From an uncultured Clostridia bacterium (lineage in GTDB: Bacteria > Bacillota > Clostridia > Oscillospirales > Oscillospiraceae): DNA of 12,385 nucleotides. Positions 1-5,874 of this stretch are shown here, piece by piece. Each line of letters opens with the position of its first letter. The stretch's first letter is position 1. Location: NCBI GenBank assembly GCA_938049125.1, contig CALICR010000031.1, forward strand, positions 1 through 12,385, in the 5' to 3' direction. Below the pieces are notes generated by a model that ran no database searches, was not told the origin of the DNA, and was given only the letters and a program-made list of their open reading frames with translations. The translations under genes were made by a program, and so were the position numbers.

Positions 1-79
1 GGGCGGGCGGCTTTCGCCGCTCCTCCACGACCTGCCGCCGGTATGTACCGTCCTCTGCGGGGATATAACGGTTATACAT
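1..79 (-). CDS. Hypothetical protein, N-terminal fragment (cut by window edge)
   Basis: Only the first 26 codons are visible; the frame stays open to base 1. The fragment starts MYNRYIPAEDGTYRRQVVEE and then turns basic and proline-containing. The ATG at 79-77 has an AAGGAG-type Shine-Dalgarno about seven bases upstream and lies four bases past the stop of the preceding minus-strand gene, so the two are almost certainly co-transcribed and translationally coupled. The Tyr/Arg-rich start resembles, from memory only, the start of unknown proteins found in this context in Clostridia. No function can be assigned from this fragment. Confidence 0.6.
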   Translation of the reverse strand, partial: MYNRYIPAEDGTYRRQVVEERRKPPA

Positions 80-83
80 GGGC

Positions 84-467
84 TTACTCCTTTTTGTTCA
101 GCGTACGCAGGGCGGCCCCGGCGACCTGGGAGATGCGGGCGATGCGCAGCGCACGGTCGATGCGCTGCTGGCGCTCCCGGGTGCAGTAGGGCTTCAGCGC
201 GTTGAGGAGCTGGCGCTCCCGCGGGTCCGTGTGCCCGGCCTCCCGGAGCAGCGACAGCAGAGAGCCGACCAGCTCCTCACTGAGCAGCGGCGGCTCGCCG
301 CCCTCCGGACCCTCCGGACACTCCGAACCCTCCGGCGGAGGGCCGGGGGCGTCCGGACCTGGCGGTCCCGGCGGCCCGACGCCGAGGGAATTGGCCAGCG
401 ACAGGATCTGCGCCATGCGCTCCGGATTCCCGAGGATCTGGCCGATGGCGCTTTCAAGGTCCTCCAT
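84..467 (-). CDS. Hypothetical protein with Pro/Gly-rich linker (127 aa)
   Basis: I do not recognise a named family. The protein has three parts: a helical N-terminus (residues 1-28), a low-complexity linker of about 30 residues rich in Pro, Gly and Glu (roughly 30-60, with PGPPGPPG-like stretches), and a charged helical C-terminus (about 61-127) with many Arg and Glu. It has no signal peptide or membrane span, so it is probably cytosolic. The ATG at 467 has a CGGGAG Shine-Dalgarno seven bases upstream, and only four bases separate it from the stop of the gene before it, so this is the middle member of a three-gene minus-strand operon. The linker is GC-rich and makes long shadow frames on the opposite strand. 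A real gene is supported by packing, ribosome binding site and helical composition; the function is unknown. Confidence 0.75.
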   Translation of the reverse strand: MEDLESAIGQILGNPERMAQILSLANSLGVGPPGPPGPDAPGPPPEGSECPEGPEGGEPPLLSEELVGSLLSLLREAGHTDPRERQLLNALKPYCTRERQQRIDRALRIARISQVAGAALRTLNKKE

Positions 468-471
468 GGCG

Positions 472-708
472 CTACTCCCGGTTGATGCTTTGGACGAGCC
501 GCGCGGCCTCCTCGGTCTCCATGACCGGACGGAGCGCCTGCTGGGCTGCGGCCTGGTCGCCGCGCTTCAGCGCCTCCGCCGCCTGACGGAGCCGTGCCCC
601 GCCGTCCCGGTTCAGCAGGCGCAGCAGCTTCTGCCCCTCCGGAGAGGTCAGCACCCGTTTGACGTCCGCTTCGGAAAAGGAATAGTCAGAAAGATGAAAT
701 TCCGGCAT
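472..708 (-). CDS. Hypothetical small acidic/helical protein (78-81 aa)
   Basis: This is the first gene of the minus-strand trio at the left end. It is soluble and probably all-helical, with no membrane segment. The N-terminus reads MPEFHLSDYSFSEADVKRVL, and the rest carries Ala/Arg/Gln-rich helices ending near ETEEAARLVQSINRE. Two in-frame ATGs compete. The one at 717 lies only two bases after the GGGAGG Shine-Dalgarno (720-725 on the plus strand), while the one at 708 is 11 bases away. I chose 708 because two bases is too close for a ribosome, but 717 (adding MTN) cannot be excluded. The stop is four bases from the next gene's start. It is divergent from the phosphoesterase gene, with the two ribosome binding regions about 60 bases apart. 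No function is assigned. Confidence 0.75.
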   Translation of the reverse strand: MPEFHLSDYSFSEADVKRVLTSPEGQKLLRLLNRDGGARLRQAAEALKRGDQAAAQQALRPVMETEEAARLVQSINRE

Positions 709-716
709 GTTTGTCA

Positions 717-745
717 TTGCCTCCCTTCCGGCAGCCTGTTATAAT
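717..745 (+). promoter_or_regulatory. SigA-type promoter for the phosphoesterase-coaX operon
   Basis: TTGCCT (717-722) and a perfect TATAAT (740-745) are separated by 17 bases, pointing at the gene that starts at 793. Transcription would begin near 752, giving a short leader of about 40 bases with the AAGGAGG at 778-784. The -35 box overlaps the first codons and ribosome binding region of the divergent small gene. No comparably good minus-strand promoter was found here. Confidence 0.7.
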
Positions 746-792
746 AGGAGCTACCATTAGGATATGCGGCGAGGCGCAAGGAGGTTCCGGTC

Positions 793-1278
793 ATGAAGCT
801 GCTGGTAGTTTCGGATTCCCATGGGGTGCTCACGGGCATGGAGCAGGCGGTGCTCCGGGAGCAGCCGGATCTCATCTACCACCTGGGCGACTGCGTCCGG
901 GATGCGGACTGGCTCCGGGAGCGGTTTTTCCGCATCCCGCTGTGGAACGTGGCGGGAAACTGCGACCACGGCGTCTCCGGTCCGCTTCAAATTTTGGACG
1001 AGGTGGAGGGTGTGCGTCTGCTGGCCTGCCACGGCCATTCCTACCAGGTCAAGACAACGCTGCTGCACCTCTACTATGCGGCCCGGGAGCAGCAGGCCAC
1101 GCTTTGTCTCTACGGGCACACTCACATCCCGCGACTCGACGCGCGGGACGGCATTCAATTTTTCAACCCCGGCGCCGCCGGGGCGGGCACGCCCTGCTAC
1201 GGCGTGGTCACCATCTCCGGCGGGCAGGCCGAATGCAGCCTGCGCCGCGTCCGGAAAGACGAGGAGGATATACGATGA
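793..1278 (+). CDS. YfcE/MJ0936-family metallophosphoesterase
   Basis: A small cytosolic calcineurin-like phosphoesterase that would hydrolyse phosphodiester or phosphomonoester substrates with a two-metal centre; the physiological substrate of this family is generally not settled. The metal-ligand motifs appear in the expected order: D8-S-H10, G32-D33, G55-N56-C-D58-H59, H80-G-H82 and G108-H109-T-H111. The 161-residue length is normal for the family, and no extra domain is present. The start is fixed by AAGGAGG at 778-784, eight bases upstream. Its TGA overlaps the ATG of coaX (ATGA at 1275-1278), so the two are translationally coupled. In other Firmicutes this family often sits beside rdgB; here the partner is coaX. 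Confidence 0.93.
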   Translation: MKLLVVSDSHGVLTGMEQAVLREQPDLIYHLGDCVRDADWLRERFFRIPLWNVAGNCDHGVSGPLQILDEVEGVRLLACHGHSYQVKTTLLHLYYAAREQQATLCLYGHTHIPRLDARDGIQFFNPGAAGAGTPCYGVVTISGGQAECSLRRVRKDEEDIR

Positions 1279-2045
1279 TTTTAGCGGTGGATATCGGGAA
1301 TACCAATGTGGTGCTCGGCGGCATCGAGCAGGGCGTCATCGCCTTTGAGGCGCGGATCGCCACGGACCTCATCAAGACGTCGGACCAGTATGCGGTGGAG
1401 CTCAAGAGCATTCTGGACCTCTACGGGGTGGAGGGCAGCCGGTTCGAGGGCTGCATCATCTCCTCGGTGGTCCCGCCGGTGCTCAACTCCTTCAAGACGG
1501 CCATCCGGAAGCTGACGGGCAAGCAGGCCCTTGTGGTCGGCCCCGGCATCAAGACGGGCCTCAACATCCTGCTGGACAACCCGGCCCAGACCGGCGGCGA
1601 CCTCATCGTTGGCGCGGTGGCGGCCATCCACGAGTACGAGGCCCCCATGGCCCTGGTGGACATGGGCACTGCGACCACCATCTCCGTGCTGAACGAGAAG
1701 GGCGCGCTCATGGGCGGCTGCATCTGCCCCGGCGTCCGCATCTCCATGGAGGCGCTGAACACCCGCACGGCCCAGCTCCCGGGCATCAGTCTGGAGAAGC
1801 CGAAGCGGGCCATCAGCCGCAACACCGTGGACTGTATGCGCAGCGGCATCATGTTCGGCGCGGCGGCCATGATTGACGGCCTCCTGGACCGGATGGAGGA
1901 GGAGGCCGGGCAGACGCTCAATGTCATCGCCACCGGCGGCATTGCGCGCTTCGTGCTGCCGCTCTGCCGCCGGAAGATGATCTACGACAAGGACCTGCTG
2001 CTCAAGGGGCTCTGGATTCTCTACGACATGAACCGGCGCGGTTAA
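1275..2045 (+). CDS. coaX: Type III pantothenate kinase
   Basis: Catalyses ATP-dependent phosphorylation of pantothenate, the first step of coenzyme A synthesis, in the cytosol. It belongs to the ASKHA (acetate kinase/Hsp70/actin) fold. The protein has 256 residues, the usual length. Visible motifs are the N-terminal phosphate loop D6-IGNTN-11, the central NPAQTGGDLI segment (102-111), the second phosphate loop D129-MGTATT-135, the CPG at 151-153 and T220-GG-222. In many CoaX proteins the central segment reads G-A-D-R; here it is GGDL (107-110), keeping the Asp but with Leu in place of Arg. The ATG at 1275 overlaps the upstream stop and has GAGGAGG seven bases before it; longer upstream frame in the same phase is only the shadow of the phosphoesterase gene. 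The TAA stop lies in TTAA, which is also the stop of the convergent gene. No terminator hairpin follows. Confidence 0.97.
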   Translation: MILAVDIGNTNVVLGGIEQGVIAFEARIATDLIKTSDQYAVELKSILDLYGVEGSRFEGCIISSVVPPVLNSFKTAIRKLTGKQALVVGPGIKTGLNILLDNPAQTGGDLIVGAVAAIHEYEAPMALVDMGTATTISVLNEKGALMGGCICPGVRISMEALNTRTAQLPGISLEKPKRAISRNTVDCMRSGIMFGAAAMIDGLLDRMEEEAGQTLNVIATGGIARFVLPLCRRKMIYDKDLLLKGLWILYDMNRRG

Positions 2046-2185
2046 AGCGCCGTGGCCAGCGCCGCCGCCGCGATGATGAGCACCACGAAGAGCGCGAGGT
2101 AGCCGAGGCTGCGGAGCGCCGCGCCCACCGGCGACGGACGGCGGCCAAAGTAGCAGACGGAGGAAGAGGGAACGGTACGTTTCAT
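2042..2185 (-). CDS. Small single-span membrane protein (47 aa)
   Basis: A short gene not obvious from length alone. The 47-residue product begins MKRTVPSSSVCYFGRRPSPV, a basic, Ser-containing head, followed by a hydrophobic helix at about residues 27-47 made of Leu, Val, Ile, Phe and Ala. This is consistent with an N-in single transmembrane segment ending at the C-terminus. Support for a real gene is an AAGGAG Shine-Dalgarno nine bases before the ATG at 2185, the clear hydrophobic pattern, and the fact that it exactly fills the gap between coaX and the divergent promoter region. Its TAA shares TTAA (2042-2045) with coaX. It is divergent from the alpha/beta hydrolase gene at 2299, and tandem operator-like repeats lie between them. 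Function unknown. Confidence 0.65.
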   Translation of the reverse strand: MKRTVPSSSVCYFGRRPSPVGAALRSLGYLALFVVLIIAAAALATAL

Positions 2186-2214
2186 GGGGCAGGACTCCTT
2201 TTTCTTTCTATGCG

Positions 2215-2255
2215 CTATGTTACCGGGATCATAGTTCTATGTTACCGGGATCATA
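2215..2255. repeat. Two tandem 19-bp operator-like direct repeats, 22-bp period
   Basis: CTATGTTACCGGGATCATA occurs exactly at 2215-2233 and again at 2237-2255, 22 bp apart, i.e. about two helical turns, so bound proteins would sit on the same face of the DNA. Each copy is itself an imperfect palindrome: 14 of 18 positions of TATGTTACCGGGATCATA match their complement, centred on CCGG. The half-site ATGTTA with a CG centre resembles LacI-family operators of the E. coli gluconate-repressor type (ATGTTA-N4-TAACAT), but the responsible regulator is not in the window. The copies lie between the membrane-protein gene and the hydrolase gene. A minus-strand extended -10 (TGATATGAT, read opposite 2250-2258) overlaps the second copy. 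Confidence 0.75.
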
Positions 2256-2265
2256 TCAAAAAAAG

Positions 2266-2283
2266 TGTCCAATTATCTGGACA
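2266..2283. promoter_or_regulatory. Perfect 6-bp inverted repeat upstream of the hydrolase gene
   Basis: TGTCCA and TGGACA are separated by six AT-rich bases (2272-2277). The element ends two bases before the AAAGGA ribosome binding site (2285-2290). It could be a third protein-binding site or an mRNA hairpin next to the ribosome binding site. No convincing -35/-10 pair for the hydrolase gene was found in the 2186-2298 gap. Confidence 0.4.
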
Positions 2284-2298
2284 GAAAGGAAATAAATC

Positions 2299-3213
2299 AT
2301 GGAGCATCTCTATTTGCAGTCGGCGGGCGGCGGGCAGCTGCACTGCCGCATCTGGGAGCCGGAGGGGACGCCCGCGGCCCTGCTTCAGATCGTCCACGGC
2401 ATCGCGGAGCACGTGGAGCGCTACGATGACTTTGCCCGCTTCCTGAATGCCCACGGCATTCTCGTCGCCGCCGACGACCACATGGGCCACGGCAAGACGC
2501 TGCGGGAAGGGGAGACCCAGGGCTATTTTGAGGGTGGCTGGCTCAGTGCCGTGGCGGACTCCCGGCAGCTCCAGCAGTGGCTGATGGAGCAGTACCCCGG
2601 CGTGCCCTGCTTCCTGCTGGGCCACAGCATGGGCTCCTTCATGGCCCGGACCATGCTCTTTACCTACCCGGACAGCGGCATTCGCGGGGCCATCATCTCC
2701 GGCACGGGCTGGCAGCCCGCAATTGCCCTGAAGGTTGGCCTCGCCCTCTGCCGCCGGGAGGAGAAGCGCTATGGCGACAGGGCAACGAGCGCGGCCCTGA
2801 ATCGCCTGGTCTTCGGCGGCTACAACAAGAAGTTCAAGCCGAACCGCACGGCCTACGACTGGCTCTGCACCGATGAGGCCGTGGTGGACCGCTACATCGA
2901 TGATCCCCTCTGCGGCTTCGACGCCACCATCGGCCTGGCCCGGGATATGCTCACGGGCATCCGGATGATCGAGCAGCCGGAGAACCTCGGGAAGATGAAC
3001 AAGGACCTGCCCGTCTGGTTCTTTGCCGGGGACCACGACCCCGTGGGCAATATGGGCCAGGGCGTCCGCCGGGCCGCCGAGGCCTTCCGGCAGGCGGGCA
3101 TGAAGCACGTCACGGTGACACTCTATGAGGGACGCCACGAGATGCTCAATGAGAAGAACAAGCAGCAGGTCTACGCGGATGTGCTGCACTGGCTGGAGTC
3201 TCAGCGCGGCTGA
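2299..3213 (+). CDS. Alpha/beta hydrolase, monoacylglycerol lipase/lysophospholipase type
   Basis: A 304-residue serine hydrolase of the Hydrolase_4 (serine aminopeptidase S33-like) group, which typically cleaves fatty-acyl esters such as monoacylglycerols or lysophospholipids. The nucleophile elbow is G108-H-S110-M-G112. The oxyanion region is H33-G-I-A-E-H38, with RYDDFARFL following as in family members. The likely acid is D247 in GDHDPVG (244-250), and the catalytic His is H280 in EGRHEML. There is no signal peptide, so it acts in the cytosol or at the inner membrane face. The ATG at 2299 has AAAGGA eight bases upstream. It is a single gene: it is divergent from a small membrane protein and followed by a strong terminator. 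The tandem repeats upstream suggest repressor control. The natural substrate cannot be read from sequence. Confidence 0.92.
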   Translation: MEHLYLQSAGGGQLHCRIWEPEGTPAALLQIVHGIAEHVERYDDFARFLNAHGILVAADDHMGHGKTLREGETQGYFEGGWLSAVADSRQLQQWLMEQYPGVPCFLLGHSMGSFMARTMLFTYPDSGIRGAIISGTGWQPAIALKVGLALCRREEKRYGDRATSAALNRLVFGGYNKKFKPNRTAYDWLCTDEAVVDRYIDDPLCGFDATIGLARDMLTGIRMIEQPENLGKMNKDLPVWFFAGDHDPVGNMGQGVRRAAEAFRQAGMKHVTVTLYEGRHEMLNEKNKQQVYADVLHWLESQRG

Positions 3214-3236
3214 GGCCGTTTCTATGGCGAATAATC

Positions 3237-3287
3237 AGGGTTTCCTGGAACTTCTCTGGAAGAAGACCAGGAAACCCTAACTTTTTT
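3237..3287 (+). terminator. Rho-independent terminator after the hydrolase gene
   Basis: A perfect 12-bp stem (3237-3248 with 3267-3278, AGGGTTTCCTGG and its complement) is followed by AAC and six T residues (3282-3287). The 18-base loop contains a second small hairpin, CTTC-tctg-GAAG, so the structure is a long stacked stem. It begins 23 bases after the stop. Confidence 0.88.
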
Positions 3288-3332
3288 ATGGTGAAAACGG
3301 TTACAAAGATGTCATAATTTTTGAAAATAATC

Positions 3333-3361
3333 TTGCTTTTTCCGGAATCCTTTGGTATAAT
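3333..3361 (+). promoter_or_regulatory. SigA promoter with extended -10 for the lysozyme gene
   Basis: TTGCTT (3333-3338), 17 bases, then TATAAT (3356-3361), with TGG directly before the -10 giving the extended TGn motif. The region upstream (3288-3332) is AT-rich in contrast to its surroundings, as for a strong promoter. The predicted start near 3368 leaves a leader of about 40 bases to the AAGGAG (3393-3398) and the ATG at 3409. Confidence 0.85.
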
Positions 3362-3408
3362 ACATAAAACTGTATAAACACCTATGAACACCAAGGAGCA
3401 AGGCGCAT

Positions 3409-5631
3409 ATGAAAAAACGTATTTTATCCCTGGTCCTGACGGTCGCGCTGCTGTTCTCCGTGGTCTCCCTGACCGCGGTGCGCGCCTCCGCCGCGTCCAG
3501 CATGAAGGCCAGCGAGTCCCTGATCTCGCTGCTCAAGGAGATGGAGGGCTTCCTCTCGAAGCCCGTCTGGGATTACAGCCAGTATTCTGTGGGCTACGGC
3601 AGCGGCATCAGTAAGGATTCCGAGGCCTTTGCGCGCTACATGGAGAGCGGTATCCCCGAGGAGGAGGCCGACGCGCTGCTGCGCAAGTACGTCGCCATGG
3701 CCGAGTCCGCCGTCAACAAGATGATCGATACATACGGACTGAGCCTGAACCAGAACCAGTTCGACGCGCTCATCAGCTTCTGCTACAACTGCGGCACCAG
3801 CTGGACCCGCGCCAGCGGCACGTTCCGCGACGCCATCGTGAACGGCGTCACCGGCATCGACTTCGTCAACGCCATGGCCACCTGGTGCCGGGCGGGCGGC
3901 GAGATCGTCGGCGGCCTCATCACGCGCCGCCTCGCCGAGGCGAACCTCTACCTCAACGGCGTCTACGCCAAGTCTGCCGCCGGGACCTACAACTACGTGA
4001 TCTATAACGCCCGCGGCGGCCAGTGCAGCCGCGTCGTGCAGGCCTACGTCGCCGGGACCTCCGTCACAGAGCTTGCGACCCCGTCCCGGTCCGGCTACAC
4101 CTTCCAGGGCTGGTACAACGCCACCCGCAACGGCACGCAGATCACGAAGCTCGACGACAGCGTGAGCGGCCGCACCCTCTTCGCCTACTGGCAGGATTCC
4201 TCCGGCACCACCGTGGACCAGCCGAAGGAGACCGAGGTCAACTACAAGCGCGTGGTCAAGGTGAGCAATTCCCTGAACGTCCGTGCCGATGCCAGCACCA
4301 GCAGTTCCCCCGTGGGCCTGCTCTACAACGGTGATGTCGTCACCATCGTGGCGGAGCTCCAGGACGACCTGCTCTGGGGCAAGCTGGAGAGCGGCGGCTG
4401 GATCGCCCTCAAGTACACGGAGCCCTACTCGGAGGAGACCCCCACGGAGCCGGAGCAGCCCACCGAGCCCGAGCAGCCCTCGGAGCCGGAGAAGCCCGCC
4501 GAGGAAGGGAAGACCGTCCGCGTGACCGGGTCCGTCGTCAACGTGCGCTCCGGCGCGGGCACGTCTAACAGCGTCATCTCTGCCGTCTATAACGGCCAGG
4601 ACGTCGTTATCGTGGAGACCGCCGACGTCGGCGGCACCGCCTGGGGCAAACTCAAGGACGGCGGCTGGATCTGTCTCACCTACACGAACTATTCCGCGGG
4701 CAGCACGGAACCGGAGCAGCCTTCCGAGCCGGAGCAGCCCTCGAACGAGACCGTCACGGTCAAGGTCACCAACGGCCCCATCAACGTGCGCTCCGGCGCA
4801 GGCACCTCCAACGGCATCGTGTCCGGCGTCTACAACGGCCAGACCCTGACCATCGAGTCCGTCACCACCGTGGACGGACGCCCCTGGGGCAAGATCAGCG
4901 GCAGCGGCTGGATCTGCCTCTCCTACACCGACTATTCCGCGGGCGGCCAGACGGGCGGCGGCAGCGAGCCCTCGCAGCCGTCCCAGAGCGGCACGACCGT
5001 GACCGTGACCGGAAGCGCCCTCAACGTCCGCACCGGCCCCGGCACCGGCAACGGCGTCTCCAGCACCGTCTACCGCGGCACGACCGTGACCGTCGTGGAG
5101 ACCTCCACCGTGGACGGCGCGCTCTGGGGCAAGCTCTCCACCGGCGGCTGGATCGCTCTTCAATATACGGATTACTCCGGCAGCACCGGCGGGAGCACAG
5201 AGCCTTCGACGCCCAGCGGCGGCAGCTCCTCCGGCAGCACGGGCACCGTCAACACCGGCAGCCTGCGCATCCGCAGCAAGGCGGGTCTGGACGGCGCCAT
5301 TGTCGGTGGCCTCTCCCGCGGCGACACCGTGGAGATCCTTGAGACCACCACCGTGAACGGTATGACCTGGGGCCGCATCTCCTCCGGCTGGATCAGCATG
5401 GACTATGTGACCGGCGGCTCCGGCAGCAGCGGCGTTTCCTCCTCCGGCGGGACCTACACCGTTACCGGCTCCGTCCTGAACGTCCGCTCCGCCGCAGGCA
5501 TGAGCGCGGGCGTGGTGTCCAGCCTGGCGCGCGGCGCGCAGGTCACCATCGTGGAGACCGCCTCTGCCGACGGCATGACCTGGGGCAAGCTCTCCACCGG
5601 CGGCTGGGTCAGCATGAACTACGTCAAGTAA
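3409..5631 (+). CDS. Secreted GH24 lysozyme with InlB-B-type repeat and six SH3b domains
   Basis: A 740-residue exported cell-wall hydrolase expected to cleave the MurNAc-GlcNAc bond of peptidoglycan. Layout: Sec signal peptide (1 to about 29; KKR, hydrophobic core, then ASA); T4-type lysozyme domain (about 35-186); an InlB-B/Flg_new-type repeat (about 195-262, with SGYTFQGWY and a final FAYW); then six SH3b modules at about 279-340, 368-428, 448-509, 528-590, 612-668 and 681-740. Linkers are EPEQP-rich early and Gly/Ser-rich later. Catalytic candidates are E46 in MEGF and D55 in WDY, with the eight-residue gap of GH24; the usual Thr is Ser60 in SVGYGS. The SH3b modules probably bind peptidoglycan or its stem peptides. 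No sortase motif, choline-binding repeat or second catalytic domain is seen. A single-gene unit with its own promoter and terminator; the ATG has AAGGAG ten bases upstream. An autolysin or wall-remodelling role is inferred. Confidence 0.93.
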   Translation: MKKRILSLVLTVALLFSVVSLTAVRASAASSMKASESLISLLKEMEGFLSKPVWDYSQYSVGYGSGISKDSEAFARYMESGIPEEEADALLRKYVAMAESAVNKMIDTYGLSLNQNQFDALISFCYNCGTSWTRASGTFRDAIVNGVTGIDFVNAMATWCRAGGEIVGGLITRRLAEANLYLNGVYAKSAAGTYNYVIYNARGGQCSRVVQAYVAGTSVTELATPSRSGYTFQGWYNATRNGTQITKLDDSVSGRTLFAYWQDSSGTTVDQPKETEVNYKRVVKVSNSLNVRADASTSSSPVGLLYNGDVVTIVAELQDDLLWGKLESGGWIALKYTEPYSEETPTEPEQPTEPEQPSEPEKPAEEGKTVRVTGSVVNVRSGAGTSNSVISAVYNGQDVVIVETADVGGTAWGKLKDGGWICLTYTNYSAGSTEPEQPSEPEQPSNETVTVKVTNGPINVRSGAGTSNGIVSGVYNGQTLTIESVTTVDGRPWGKISGSGWICLSYTDYSAGGQTGGGSEPSQPSQSGTTVTVTGSALNVRTGPGTGNGVSSTVYRGTTVTVVETSTVDGALWGKLSTGGWIALQYTDYSGSTGGSTEPSTPSGGSSSGSTGTVNTGSLRIRSKAGLDGAIVGGLSRGDTVEILETTTVNGMTWGRISSGWISMDYVTGGSGSSGVSSSGGTYTVTGSVLNVRSAAGMSAGVVSSLARGAQVTIVETASADGMTWGKLSTGGWVSMNYVK
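4243..5628 (+). repeat. Six SH3b-encoding modules with short linkers
   Basis: Each module encodes about 60 residues with the pattern (V/L)NVRSGAGT...VYNGQ...WGK...GGWI.(L/M).Y. Modules 2 and 3 are closest to each other, sharing INVRSGAGTSN-like DNA with few changes. The fifth is the most divergent (LRIRSKAGLDG). The proline-rich linker at 4444-4497 repeats EPEQP-type pentapeptide units in near-identical codons and recurs at 4708-4743, so this stretch could vary in length by slippage or recombination. Confidence 0.85.
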
Positions 5632-5638
5632 GCGAAAC

Positions 5639-5677
5639 AAGAAATCCGGCTGTGCGCCGCACAGCCGGATTTCTTTT
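5639..5677 (+). terminator. Rho-independent terminator after the lysozyme gene
   Basis: A perfect 17-bp stem (5639-5655 with 5659-5675; core AATCCGGCTGTGC) with a three-base loop and TTTT at the exit. It starts seven bases after the stop codon. The A-rich left side means it could also work in reverse, but no minus-strand gene needs it. Confidence 0.92.
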
Positions 5678-5733
5678 GTAAAGTCCGGATTATGGGACAG
5701 TCAATGTGATAGGATATGCGCAGAAAAAAAGAA

Positions 5734-5874
5734 ATGAGCGTGATCCGCATGATGAATGTCACCATCCAATACGTCCGGGGCCATATGGAAATTTACGGTG
5801 AGAACGGGGAATTTCTGTTCTCCGCGGACAGCCGGTCCGAGATCGATGAACTGCTGGAGGAATTGACGGCTTGA
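5734..5874 (+). CDS. Conserved-looking small protein upstream of truA (46 aa)
   Basis: A short open frame. The product begins MSVIRMMNVTIQYVRGHMEI and ends in an acidic helix, SEIDELLEELTA. The pattern (beta strands with an aromatic/charged alternation such as IQYVRGHMEIYGENGEFLFSAD, then a helix) looks like a small folded protein rather than random sequence. Its TGA overlaps the TTG start of truA, and the GGAGG serving truA lies within its last codons, so translation is coupled. The start is uncertain: ATGs at 5716, 5734, 5749 and 5752 are in frame and none has a strong Shine-Dalgarno. I chose 5734; 5749 or 5752 are reasonable alternatives. Function unknown. Confidence 0.6.
   Translation: MSVIRMMNVTIQYVRGHMEIYGENGEFLFSADSRSEIDELLEELTA

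Noticed and set aside
78..744. Plus-strand frames (135 and 180 residues) across the left end
   Set aside because: Low-complexity Arg/Ser/Gly/Pro products, no ribosome binding site, and they oppose three packed minus-strand genes with good ribosome binding sites.
711..1274. N-terminal 188-residue extension in phase with coaX
   Set aside because: The translation is unstructured Arg/Gly/His-rich sequence and lies over the phosphoesterase gene; the true coaX start is the ATG at 1275 with GAGGAGG.
2251..3189. A 312-residue open frame antisense to the hydrolase gene
   Set aside because: No ribosome binding site or recognisable fold; the sense strand has a complete catalytic triad, and the antisense frame would begin inside it and run through the operator region.
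3300..3332. Possible WalR-type box (TGT-containing half-sites) upstream of the lysozyme promoter
   Set aside because: The candidate half-sites do not keep the five-base spacing of the known box; nothing beyond AT-richness can be supported.
4243..5628. Repeated DNA as a possible CRISPR or mobile repeat
   Set aside because: The repetition is in frame and encodes SH3b domains with family-typical residues.
3424..5640. A 738-residue open frame antisense to the lysozyme gene
   Set aside because: It is rich in Ala, Gly, His and Val with no domain, and arises from the strong G/C third-position bias and repeats of the sense gene, which has a signal peptide, promoter, ribosome binding site and terminator.
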